Shown here one piece after another: positions 56,125 through 64,000 of a stretch of DNA of 64,000 nucleotides. The position numbers and the translations under genes were made by a program. The stretch's first letter is position 1, and the number at the start of each line of letters is the position of its first letter. This DNA is from Parapedobacter composti (lineage in GTDB: Bacteria > Bacteroidota > Bacteroidia > Sphingobacteriales > Sphingobacteriaceae), in contig NZ_FOLL01000001.1 in assembly GCF_900112315.1 (NCBI RefSeq), positions 1-64,000 of the forward strand, read 5' to 3'. The notes under the pieces are model-generated. The model was not told the origin of the DNA, did not search any database, and was given only the letters and a program-made list of their open reading frames with translations.

Positions 56125-57069
56125 ATGCAAACGATATTAGGTTCTGGGGGAGCAATCGGTAACCTGTTGGCGAAGGAACTGACGGCGTTCACCTCAAAGG
56201 TAAGATTGGTCGCCCGCAATCCCACACGCGTAAATGAAAATGACGAGTTATTCCCTGCAGATTTATTGGATGCCTCGCGGGTATCGGAAGCCGTTGCAGG
56301 CTCGGATGTGGTGTATCTGACAGTCGGATTGCCTTATGACAGCCGGGTATGGCAGCGCCAATGGCCGACGGTAATGCAGCATGTGATCGATGCCTGCTTA
56401 GCGCATCAGAGCCGGTTGGTGTTTTTCGATAATGTATACATGTATGATAAAGACAGTATCCCACATATGACCGAGAAGAGCCGGATAGAGCCGCCTTCCA
56501 GGAAGGGAAAAGTGCGCGCGCAATTGGTGCGTATGATTGATAAAGCTATGGCTGATCAGTCGTTGCGAGCACTCATTGCACGAAGTGCCGATTTCTATGG
56601 ACCGGACGCTAGTAACGGGTTGCTCAATCTGCTGGTGCTGGAGGATATGGCGAAAGGAAAGAAACCCAAATGGCAAGGCGACGTTCACAAAATCCATTCG
56701 TTTACCTATACGCCCGATGCGGCAAAAGCTACGGCGATTTTAGGGAATACCGCCGGTGCATACGGCCAGGTATGGCACCTGCCTACCTCGGCCGAGCGGT
56801 GGACCGGCCAGCAATTTATCGAAACAGCGGCTGCCCTGTACGGCACGAAGCCGGCATGTATGCTGCTGCGGCCATGGATGCTGCGGTTTGGCGGGCTTTT
56901 TAGCCGGACAATTGCTGAGTTGGTAGAGATGCAATATCAGTACAACCAGCATTATTTTTTTGACAGTGAACGGTTTTGCCGCGAATTCGGGTTTACACCG
57001 ACAACCTATGAGGCGGGAATGAAGGCGGTGCTGGCCTCCCGCTATTCAGACTTCCACCAACGTGCCTAA
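56125..57069 (+). CDS. NAD(P)-binding epimerase/NmrA-like protein
   Basis: 314 residues. The Rossmann G-S-G-G-A-I-G at residues 6-12 indicates NAD(P) binding. V-Y-L-T-V-G-L-P-Y near 72 and V-F-F-D-N-V-Y-M-Y near 99 place it in the atypical SDR/NAD-dependent epimerase group; a Y-x3-K catalytic pair is not clear (K-G-K-V-R occupies that region), so it may be a sensor or a reductase. It follows the Crp/Fnr gene on the same strand and overlaps the addA-like gene tail to tail by 24 bases. Confidence 0.82.
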   Translation: MQTILGSGGAIGNLLAKELTAFTSKVRLVARNPTRVNENDELFPADLLDASRVSEAVAGSDVVYLTVGLPYDSRVWQRQWPTVMQHVIDACLAHQSRLVFFDNVYMYDKDSIPHMTEKSRIEPPSRKGKVRAQLVRMIDKAMADQSLRALIARSADFYGPDASNGLLNLLVLEDMAKGKKPKWQGDVHKIHSFTYTPDAAKATAILGNTAGAYGQVWHLPTSAERWTGQQFIETAAALYGTKPACMLLRPWMLRFGGLFSRTIAELVEMQYQYNQHYFFDSERFCREFGFTPTTYEAGMKAVLASRYSDFHQRA

Positions 57070-60000
57070 CATTCCATAATACACATACCCTTTCACGTCA
57101 GGCATGCCCATTTCTCGGAGCGTCAGCATGTAATCGGATACTTGCCTGCGGTGTGCATCGTCTTCGTGCTGCGTAAATTTGAAGTCCACCACGATGGTTT
57201 CATCCGGACTCACCAGCACCTTGTCAGGGCGCATGGTGCGGCCATTCGGCAGGATGATGCTCCGCTCGTTCCAGTGCTCATAGTCACCGCTGAACCACTG
57301 GGCCAGTTGCGGGTGGCTCAAGGTCGACAATGCGAGGGTACGTACGTCCGCCCGATCCTCTTCCATGAGCATGCCCTCCGTCTGCAATGCGTCCAAATGC
57401 GCGTCCAAATCCGCTGCCGAAACCAGTCCGGCCATCAGCTCATGCAACAATTGCCCCTGGCGTTTGGCGGCATCCAGCCGTACGATGTCCAGTTCGGCCT
57501 GTATCTCCGGCCGGGCCAGCTCTTCTTTCAGCCGCGCGGAGGCGGGGTAGTAGGCAAAAGACCAGCCGTCGGGCGCGGGGGCTTCGGTTACGCGGGTATC
57601 CGGTGCTGGAACGTCACCCACCTGGATGCCGCTGCGGAACGCCACTTCCAGTTCATCCGCAATGCCGGGCAATACCTCAAGCAGCAGGTCACCGGCAAGC
57701 AGTGTATTGATTTCGCTATCGCCTTTCTTGCCGGGAGCGGTAACATAGAGGTGTTTGCGCGTGCGGGTAGTGGCCACGTAAAGTGTGTTGAGGGCATCCA
57801 TGTAGTTGAAGAGCATCTCTTCGAAATATGCTTGGTATAGGCGCGACTTGCCAAGGTCGCTCTTGTACTTGACGGGGGTTTTGTGCAGCAACGCATAGGG
57901 CGTGTCTTCGGTACCTACCCAGAAATTGCCGTTGGTACGCCCGTCGATGGGCCAGCTGCAGAAGGGAATCATCACCACATCAAACGCCAGTCCCTTGGAT
58001 TTATGGATGGTCAAGACCTCTACGGCGTCTGCCCCGCCCGCGGCAGGTAGTGCCCGGTCGATGCCATCCTCTTCCCAGTAAGTGAGGAATGCCGGTATTC
58101 CGCGCTCGCCAGTGGCCGTAAACGCGGCAATGAGGTCGCGGAAGGCAAAGAGGTAGGGAAGGCTTTCCTCGTTTTTCTGCAGCCCATATGCCACGATAAG
58201 CGACTCGATGAGTTCGGCCAGCGGCAACTGCGACCATGCCTCCCAATTGCTGCACAGCGGTTCGGGCAGCAGTCCCGCCAGTTCCGTGGGCTTGCAGGTG
58301 CTTATCCGCGCCCAGTCATCCGGCAATACTGCTTCGCCCGGGCGGAGCAGCTGACTGTACAGGTGCACACAGTTGGCCGTGTACAACGCCACGTCGGGCA
58401 GTTTACCTACCAACGCGCGCAGGGTGTCTACCAGCAGCCGGATGGCAGGGTGATTGGCCAGGGCCAGCGCATCGCCCGATATCACGTCAAATGTCAAGGA
58501 CGCTTCCCGTTGTTTATCGAGCAGGTACTGGATGACTTCCCGGGCTTCGTTGTTGGTGCGTACGAGGATGCCGATTTGCCCCGGCCGGTAGGTGCCCGCG
58601 GACAGCCAGCCGATGAGCGTACCGGCCAACCGGGTGAGTGCTTCTTCCTTCACTGCGCTGGCGCGGTGGTTGTTGCTCGTTACATCGATGAATTCCACCT
58701 GTACGGTACCGCCTGGCTTCTTTGCGCTGGACGGTAGTTGCTGGTGGCTATCCCGGTAAGCCCGGATGATGGTATCGTGGTTGCCGGAGGGTTTCCACCA
58801 GCGTGCATATTGCTCTTCGCCCAGTTCGGTGAGGATACGGTCATTGAGGCGTTGCTGCAGCCACTGGGGGGCACGTTCGAAAATGCGGTTGTTGAAGGCC
58901 ACAATGTTGGCATGGCTGCGGTAATTGACCTCCAGTGTTTCATTGCGGATGAGTGCAGCCGTATCCGTTACGTTGAATGCCGTGCCGATCTGCTGCTCCG
59001 CACGGTCCAGCAGGATGCGCCAGTCGCCATTGCGCCAGCGGTAGATACTTTGCTTGACATCCCCCACGATGAGGTGTTCGGCATGTCGGCCCGATGCATT
59101 TCCCATGGCGTTGATGAGCAGCGGGCGCAGGTTGTCCCATTGCTTGCGCGACGTGTCCTGAAATTCATCGAAGAGAAAATGGCGGAAGCGGTTGCCCGTC
59201 TTTTCCCAGATGAAGGTCGGGTCGCCCGACTCATTAACGCCGATGTTATTGAGCAGTATCTGCGCATCACTGATGAGCTGGGCGCCGTTATCCCGGCGCC
59301 ATTCTGCGAGCAGGGTACTCATTTCTTTGAGGAGGCGCAGGTAATAGAGGTTCTCGTCGATGGCTTTGGCCAGGTAGTAATCCGGGCTTTGCTCCGTGTA
59401 CAGGTTGTATAACTTTTCCAATACCGGGTTCAGCTCGTCGTACAGCGAAGCCATCTGCCCCGTCAACCCGCCTTTCTGCCATTCATCCGGGTTGTGGATG
59501 TATTTCTCCAGTTTTTTAACAGTATCGTGCGGGTTCTGCGCTGAGAGGCTGCCCAGCTTACCCAGGTGGTTGCGCGACTTCCCCGCCATATCCATCACAT
59601 CCACACCCGAGGCGGCGAAGGTATCGGCGGCCATTTTGAGCAGCTGCTCAAAAGCATCCTCAAACTGCTTGATGGCCGCTTTGCAGTAGCTGTCCAAGCT
59701 GGCAAACAGCTCCTGTTCGGGGATGTCCGCTACCGCCTTGTCGAAGTCCTGGAAATCTTCCTTAAAGATTTCCGAAGCCAGATCGCTCAGCGCCCAGCGG
59801 TAGTTCCAGTTTTCATCCCGGTCTATCCGCACCTGTGCGTAGTCCATGATCCACTGCAGCAGGTCCGGGCGCTCGTCCAGCAGGCGGTTGAGGCGGAGCA
59901 CGAGGTCGGCTTTGACCTTGCGGATGTTCATTTCCAGTTTATATCCCGCGTCGATACCCAGTTCGAACGTGAAGCCGCGGATAACCTTCTGCGTAAATCC

Positions 60001-60354
60001 ATCGATGGTGCTCACGGCGAAGCGGCTGTAATCGTGCAGGATTTTGCGGTACACCGCCGCTGCACGTTGCTGCAACGTGGCCGCATCCCACTGCGGATAA
60101 GCTTCCAGCAGGATTTCGCGGTAGCCGGTGGCTTTATCCGTTTGCTTTCCGTCCCCGATGGCCAGTGCTTCCAGCACCTCAAGGATGCGGCCTTTCATTT
60201 CGGCTGTGGCCTTGTTGGTAAATGTGATGGCCAGTATCTCCCGATATTTGCTTTCGCCTGAAAACAGCAATGTGAGGTAATGCGCCGTAAGGCTGAAGGT
60301 CTTGCCGGACCCAGCGGAGGCTTTCAGTATTTTCAGTGGAGGTACGGTGGGCAT
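57046..60354 (-). CDS. addA: AddA-like UvrD-family helicase-nuclease
   Basis: 1102 residues from the ATG of M-P-T-V-P-P-L-K; an extension to 60525 is not conserved. Walker A is K-A-S-A-G-S-G-K-T at about 10-18, and L-A-I-T-F-T-N-K-A-T-A-E-M-K near 42 is motif Ia. F-L-F-D-E-F-Q-D-T (motif II) lies near 395. The helicase core runs to about residue 830, with V-L-T-I-H-K-S-K-G-L-A-F near 777 as motif V. The C-terminal nuclease has R-P-D-K-V-L and V-V-D-F-K-F near 1050. It is the ATPase partner for the AddB-like gene. Its 3' end overlaps the epimerase gene by 24 bases. Confidence 0.92.
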   Translation of the reverse strand: MPTVPPLKILKASAGSGKTFSLTAHYLTLLFSGESKYREILAITFTNKATAEMKGRILEVLEALAIGDGKQTDKATGYREILLEAYPQWDAATLQQRAAAVYRKILHDYSRFAVSTIDGFTQKVIRGFTFELGIDAGYKLEMNIRKVKADLVLRLNRLLDERPDLLQWIMDYAQVRIDRDENWNYRWALSDLASEIFKEDFQDFDKAVADIPEQELFASLDSYCKAAIKQFEDAFEQLLKMAADTFAASGVDVMDMAGKSRNHLGKLGSLSAQNPHDTVKKLEKYIHNPDEWQKGGLTGQMASLYDELNPVLEKLYNLYTEQSPDYYLAKAIDENLYYLRLLKEMSTLLAEWRRDNGAQLISDAQILLNNIGVNESGDPTFIWEKTGNRFRHFLFDEFQDTSRKQWDNLRPLLINAMGNASGRHAEHLIVGDVKQSIYRWRNGDWRILLDRAEQQIGTAFNVTDTAALIRNETLEVNYRSHANIVAFNNRIFERAPQWLQQRLNDRILTELGEEQYARWWKPSGNHDTIIRAYRDSHQQLPSSAKKPGGTVQVEFIDVTSNNHRASAVKEEALTRLAGTLIGWLSAGTYRPGQIGILVRTNNEAREVIQYLLDKQREASLTFDVISGDALALANHPAIRLLVDTLRALVGKLPDVALYTANCVHLYSQLLRPGEAVLPDDWARISTCKPTELAGLLPEPLCSNWEAWSQLPLAELIESLIVAYGLQKNEESLPYLFAFRDLIAAFTATGERGIPAFLTYWEEDGIDRALPAAGGADAVEVLTIHKSKGLAFDVVMIPFCSWPIDGRTNGNFWVGTEDTPYALLHKTPVKYKSDLGKSRLYQAYFEEMLFNYMDALNTLYVATTRTRKHLYVTAPGKKGDSEINTLLAGDLLLEVLPGIADELEVAFRSGIQVGDVPAPDTRVTEAPAPDGWSFAYYPASARLKEELARPEIQAELDIVRLDAAKRQGQLLHELMAGLVSAADLDAHLDALQTEGMLMEEDRADVRTLALSTLSHPQLAQWFSGDYEHWNERSIILPNGRTMRPDKVLVSPDETIVVDFKFTQHEDDAHRRQVSDYMLTLREMGMPDVKGYVYYGMLGTLVEV

Positions 60355-60444
60355 TGTCCTGTATTTTTGGGATGAAGATAGGAAAATCAGAACCGGGAAA
60401 CCAAGTACTACCATGAAATCTTTCCGCAAATTTGAACAATCACA

Positions 60445-60476
60445 TTGGTAAAAATCAAAATCTAACTGTAGATTTG
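60445..60476 (+). promoter_or_regulatory. Candidate promoter of the sigma-fecR-susC module
   Basis: TTG at 60445-60447 and TAGATTTG at 60469-60476 (TAnnTTTG) are 21 bases apart. Transcription would begin near 60484, about 70 bases before the sigma factor gene. Confidence 0.45.
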
Positions 60477-60554
60477 CGATAGATGTTATGAAAAGACACA
60501 TCACATAAGCGTAGCCGCTCAACACTGACCATTACCATTGTCCATCCTCGAACT

Positions 60555-61112
60555 ATGGCGGAAGATAATCAAGTGAACGTGAATACCCGGGTGCATTACC
60601 CGCGTGATAGCGATGAAATCAATGCATTCCGGGAAATGTATCTAAACTATTATAAGCGCCTTTTTGTAAGGGCATTTATGGTATTGAAAAATCGGGAGGT
60701 GGCTGAGGATGTCGTGCAAGACCTATTCTTGAAGTTATGGCAATCAAAAGGATATGACAAAGCCTTGCAACTGGATGCATATCTTTACCGAGCTGTGCAG
60801 AACGCATGCTTTGATTATATCAAAAGGAATAAACAGCTTGAATCGGTATTCTTCGAATCGTTTATTGATGACATGGCAGAAGCCCAACACCTGTTAGCGC
60901 AGGAAGATGTTGATGACAAGCTGAAGCAATTGCGGAACGCACTGGACGGACTCCCCGAACAATGCAAAAAAATATTTGATTTGGTATACCTGCAGCAGAA
61001 AAAATACCAAGAAGCGGCGGACATCACGGGAGTTAGCATTAATACGGTAAAAACCCAATTAAAACGCGGTTTAATAAAAATAAGAGAATATATGCAACAA
61101 TTTAGGTGCTGA
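60555..61112 (+). CDS. ECF-type RNA polymerase sigma-70 factor
   Basis: 185 residues. Region 2 (F-R-E-M-Y-L-N-Y-Y-K-R-L near 28-39; A-E-D-V-V-Q-D-L-F near 53; L-W near 63; A-Y-L-Y-R-A-V-Q-N near 76) and region 4 (L-P-E-Q-C-K-K-I-F near 134; Y-Q-E-A-A-D-I-T-G-V-S-I-N-T-V-K near 152) are clear. This Bacteroidota class is paired with FecR anti-sigma proteins and SusC/FecA receptors for signal-dependent expression. The FecR gene follows after 59 bases. The promoter it uses is not visible here. Confidence 0.96.
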   Translation: MAEDNQVNVNTRVHYPRDSDEINAFREMYLNYYKRLFVRAFMVLKNREVAEDVVQDLFLKLWQSKGYDKALQLDAYLYRAVQNACFDYIKRNKQLESVFFESFIDDMAEAQHLLAQEDVDDKLKQLRNALDGLPEQCKKIFDLVYLQQKKYQEAADITGVSINTVKTQLKRGLIKIREYMQQFRC

Positions 61113-61171
61113 TGTCACCCACTTTGGGCGGCAAATGCGTCTTATAATTTAATAGCGGGAAAACAAACCTT

Positions 61172-62326
61172 ATGGCAAAACCTGTGGACGTAGAGCAGCT
61201 TATCGCAGATAAGCTAAGTGGTAACCTGTCAAGCAATGACGCAAAGATGCTGGATAGGTTAATCGCGTCAGATCCGGAAATACGTAATCGATGGGAGGAA
61301 GCATCGCAAACGCTATCGTTGTATCAGGCTGCTAATTTTGCAGATAACATACCGGTGGACCGGCGCTTTGACGACCTGTTGGTCCGTATGAAGAACACCG
61401 AGCCAGTAGGTGACGGCATGCAACGGCGACAGCCGATGCAATGGTTGGCGATTGCTGCCGCTGTACTGTTGCCGGTCATTGCCTTTTCGCTTTGGTTTGG
61501 CCTACGGACAGATCCAGACCTTCTTGTGAGGGATTCAACGACGCCGGATTCTGTCTATGTGACGTTCAACAACGGGCGCCACGTAGCACTGGACGACAGC
61601 CATCCCATTCAGGTGGGCGCGCTTACGCTCGCAGCCAGTGAGGGTAAACGTCATGCAGATGCTGCCCGGTTGGCCGTTGAGCCGGGCGATAGCAGGTTGA
61701 CCGTGTGGGTACCTAAGGCGAAAACCTATCGGTTGGAGTTGCCGGACGGCTCACTTGTCCACCTTAATGCCGGCAGCCGACTGGAATTCCCGTCAGCATT
61801 CAGTGATAGCACACGGGTCGTCTTCTTGGAAGGGGAAGCGTTTTTTGATGTGCAGGAGGATGAAGACCGCCCGTTTTCGGTGGCTACTGGGGATATTACC
61901 GTGCAGGTGCTGGGCACGTCGTTTAACCTGCAGGCTTATGAAGCAGGTGCCGCTCAGGTAGCTTTGGTGAAAGGCAAGGTACGACTGGAGGTAGTCGCGA
62001 GCGGTGCACAAACCGAACTGTCACCCGGCATGGCGGCTCAGCTCCGTCCCGATGGCTCCCTCGAAAATACCCCATTCGACGCCGAGACGGTATTGGGTTG
62101 GCAGGAGGGCGTCTATTTTTTTCATAACGAGCCACTCGAACATATCATGACGATGGTCAACCGAGCTTCCGGTACCGAGTTTATCATCGCCAATCCCCAA
62201 CTAACCAAACTGCGGTTCAGCGGTGCCTTTGAAACGGCCAAGCCTGTTTCCGTGTTGATGCACAACCTGGCCGGCAGTTCTACGCTGCGTTACCGCATTA
62301 CAGGTAACAAGGTTGTGTTATTTTAG
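61172..62326 (+). CDS. fecR: FecR family anti-sigma regulator
   Basis: 384 residues. An N-terminal cytosolic part (~85 residues) interacts with sigma; a single membrane helix is at about 90-110 (W-L-A-I-A-A-A-V-L-L-P-V-I-A-F). The periplasmic FecR domain includes A-S-E-G-K-R near 153 and L-P-D-G-S-L-V-H-L-N-A-G-S-R-L near 190-204, then F-F-D-V-Q near 225 and V-L-G-T-S-F near 246. A distal DUF4974-like region (F-S-G-A-F near 348) precedes the C-terminus. It transmits receptor occupancy to the sigma factor. Confidence 0.96.
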   Translation: MAKPVDVEQLIADKLSGNLSSNDAKMLDRLIASDPEIRNRWEEASQTLSLYQAANFADNIPVDRRFDDLLVRMKNTEPVGDGMQRRQPMQWLAIAAAVLLPVIAFSLWFGLRTDPDLLVRDSTTPDSVYVTFNNGRHVALDDSHPIQVGALTLAASEGKRHADAARLAVEPGDSRLTVWVPKAKTYRLELPDGSLVHLNAGSRLEFPSAFSDSTRVVFLEGEAFFDVQEDEDRPFSVATGDITVQVLGTSFNLQAYEAGAAQVALVKGKVRLEVVASGAQTELSPGMAAQLRPDGSLENTPFDAETVLGWQEGVYFFHNEPLEHIMTMVNRASGTEFIIANPQLTKLRFSGAFETAKPVSVLMHNLAGSSTLRYRITGNKVVLF

Positions 62327-62367
62327 TTGTTAAAGACATGAAAAAGACCGTTAATAGTCGGTTGTAG

Positions 62368-62418
62368 CTTTTTTTTCAAAAAAAAGTGATTTCCTTGTCG
62401 CCCTTTTTTAGAAAAGGG
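62368..62418 (+). other. Two hairpins between fecR and susC
   Basis: A 9-base T-rich/A-rich stem (62368-62376 with 62378-62386) and a CCCTTTT/AAAAGGG hairpin (62401-62407 with 62412-62418, 4-base loop) lie in the 129-base gap ahead of the receptor start. They may limit or stabilise the receptor mRNA. Neither is followed by a clean T-run. Confidence 0.4.
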
Positions 62419-62455
62419 AAGTCTATTTTATTGAACTAACAATTATTTCTTGTCC

Positions 62456-64000
62456 ATGGGTTTAAAATTAATTACCAAATGCTTGGTGTGGCTGTTATTT
62501 TTTTGTTTTTATGCGATGGCCAGCGTAAGTGCAGGACAGCAGCGGCAATTTTCGATGACGGCCAAGCAAATTTCATTAAAAGCATTGTTTAATGAAATTA
62601 AAAAGCAAACGAATTTGGTCGTATTTTACAATAACGACCTGCTCGATGATGAGGAAAAAGTCGATGTTGCTTTCACGAGGGCTCCGCTTAAAGACGTGAT
62701 GCAGACGGTGCTTCGCGGAAAGGCATTGTCCTTCCGATTCACCGACAGCTACATTATCCTGGCTCGGTCGGTCGCCGATTCCACGCGTACACCGCCAGTA
62801 AGTAACGGTACCCTGAGCCAGCAAGACAGTATCGTAACCTTATCCGGCAAAGTGGTCGAGGGTGAGGCTGAAAACCCGCTGGCGGGTGTGACCATCCAAT
62901 TCGCAGACGGCACAGGCACTACCATCTCCGATGAAGAGGGACGTTTCCGCATCACAGGTAAGAAAGGTACCCGCATGACGTTCCAATACGTGGGATACGC
63001 TCCCTTGGAGCTTCGGCTGGGCGTGGATAACCTTTCCCCCGTGCGCCTGACACCCAGAATGGAAACCTTAGAAGATGTGGTGGTTACCGGTTATCAAGTG
63101 ATTGACAAGCGTACCTTCACCGGATCAGTCGGCAAAGTAGACCCTGAAGGGTTGGCTACGGCCGGTATCTCCGATGTAGGCAAAGCACTGCAAGGAATGG
63201 TAGCCGGCGTGGCGGTAGAAAACACCAGTGGCACGTTCGGCACCAAATCAAAAATCCGTATCCGTGGCAACTCATCCATCAGTGGTAATCAGGAGCCGCT
63301 CTGGGTAGTGGATGGCGTGGTGCTGGATGATCCTGTTAACGTGAACCCCAATCAACTCTATTCCGGCGATGCCGCTACCATGCTCAGTTCGGCAATCAGT
63401 GGTATCAACCCGGATGACATAGAAGACATTCAGGTTTTGAAAGACGCGTCAGCTACAGCAATGTACGGTACACAGGCGGTCAATGGCGTGATTGTGGTAA
63501 CGACGAAAAAGGGCAGGGCTGGGCAAACCAACGTGAGCTATAAGAATAACTTCAGCATGGCCTTAAAACCGTCTATCACCAGCTTTAACGTCATGAATTC
63601 AAAGCAACGGATGGAGTTCTCGGAAGAATTGTATGAGAAGAACATCATGGACTTCACCAACCTTAACAGTACATACGGAGCGTTCGGCAAGCTATTGCAT
63701 CAGCTATCGCGCAAAGAAATCACTTGGGAACAATATTATGACGAGATTCAGCGGGCCAAAACATACAATACAGATTGGTTCGACGTGCTGTTCCGCAACT
63801 CGATCAATCAGGAGCATAGCGTCAGCCTAAGTACGGGCACAGAAAAAGCACAGTACTACATGTCCGGGAGCTATTTTCGGGACGATGGGCAGACGCGCAA
63901 TCAATATGTCGACCGTTTCAGTGGAAACCTTAAAGGGAATTTCAACCTGTCGGACAAATTCTCCATCACCGGCACATTGTACGGTTCCGTCCGTAACCAA
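62456..64000 (+). CDS. SusC/RagA-family TonB-linked receptor with STN domain, 5' part
   Basis: 515 codons in the window; the gene runs past the right edge. A signal peptide (hydrophobic to about residue 25; W-L-L-F-F-C-F-Y-A-M-A) is followed by an STN signalling domain (about 33-103: S-M-T-A-K-Q-I-S-L and L-N-V-like F-Y-N-N-D-L-L), a carboxypeptidase-like domain (about 126-205: L-S-G-K-V-V and Y-V-G-Y), and the plug with L-Q-G-M-V-A-G-V-A-V, I-R-I-R-G-N-S-S-I, and D-A-S-A-T-A-M-Y-G. STN plus upstream sigma/FecR means the receptor senses its own substrate. A susD gene is expected outside the window. Confidence 0.95.
   Translation, partial: MGLKLITKCLVWLLFFCFYAMASVSAGQQRQFSMTAKQISLKALFNEIKKQTNLVVFYNNDLLDDEEKVDVAFTRAPLKDVMQTVLRGKALSFRFTDSYIILARSVADSTRTPPVSNGTLSQQDSIVTLSGKVVEGEAENPLAGVTIQFADGTGTTISDEEGRFRITGKKGTRMTFQYVGYAPLELRLGVDNLSPVRLTPRMETLEDVVVTGYQVIDKRTFTGSVGKVDPEGLATAGISDVGKALQGMVAGVAVENTSGTFGTKSKIRIRGNSSISGNQEPLWVVDGVVLDDPVNVNPNQLYSGDAATMLSSAISGINPDDIEDIQVLKDASATAMYGTQAVNGVIVVTTKKGRAGQTNVSYKNNFSMALKPSITSFNVMNSKQRMEFSEELYEKNIMDFTNLNSTYGAFGKLLHQLSRKEITWEQYYDEIQRAKTYNTDWFDVLFRNSINQEHSVSLSTGTEKAQYYMSGSYFRDDGQTRNQYVDRFSGNLKGNFNLSDKFSITGTLYGSVRNQ

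Overview
The window looks like chromosome of a Bacteroidota member, most likely family Sphingobacteriaceae (Parapedobacter/Olivibacter/Sphingobacterium-like). The reasons are a gldK-gldL-gldM-gldN type IX secretion cluster, TonB receptors with carboxypeptidase-regulatory N-terminal domains, an ECF sigma/FecR/SusC module with an STN domain, lipoproteins whose Cys is followed by S-K-N/T-D, and several promoters of the Bacteroidota form TTG-N19/20-TAnnTTTG instead of sigma70 boxes. Species was not determined.

Layout. 1-110: 3' end of a 5S rRNA and its terminator. 0.2-4.1 kb, minus strand: lamin-tail surface protein, SDR-type threonine dehydrogenase, YebC and a repeat protein. 4.2-5.8 kb, plus: asd and pncA. 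5.8-9.4 kb: an outer-membrane beta-barrel receptor divergent from a TetR regulator. 9.5-16.8 kb: secreted GH3 and GH10-like hydrolases, L-serine dehydratase, a frameshifted metallo-beta-lactamase-fold gene and an S41 lipoprotein peptidase. 16.8-25.7 kb, mostly minus: lipB, hflX, a DUF1772-like membrane protein, miaE-like hydroxylase, a coiled-coil secreted protein, recG, an EamA transporter, ridA, a 47-residue membrane protein and a JmjC-like cupin. 25.9-30.6 kb: gldKLMN. 30.9-37.7 kb: hemD, a DUF4271-like protein, a double DUF1080 protein, an alkyltransferase-like protein, a CBS protein, hpt and a GT51 glycosyltransferase. 37.9-39.0 kb: mrp.

39.2-46.0 kb is a complete-looking TPP-riboswitch thiamine operon: thiS, thiC, a tenI-like gene, a thiE-thiG fusion, thiH and thiF/moeB-rhodanese. 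It makes the thiazole phosphate (ThiS, ThiF, ThiG, ThiH) and pyrimidine phosphate (ThiC) and couples them (ThiE); thiD/thiL functions must lie elsewhere. The thiE-thiG junction is made by a heptanucleotide repeat array, the most striking sequence oddity in the window.

46.1-52.3 kb: a TonB-dependent receptor followed by three different lipoproteins (beta-helix-like, beta-propeller-like, leucine-rich repeat), with no SusD; a candidate uncharacterised surface uptake/binding system. 52.4-60.4 kb: AddB-like and AddA-like recombination nuclease/helicase genes on the minus strand, separated by a plus-strand Crp/Fnr regulator and an NAD(P)-binding protein. 60.5-64.0 kb: ECF sigma factor, FecR anti-sigma and the first 515 codons of a SusC-type receptor that runs off the window. 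No tRNA, CRISPR array, transposase or integrase was seen.
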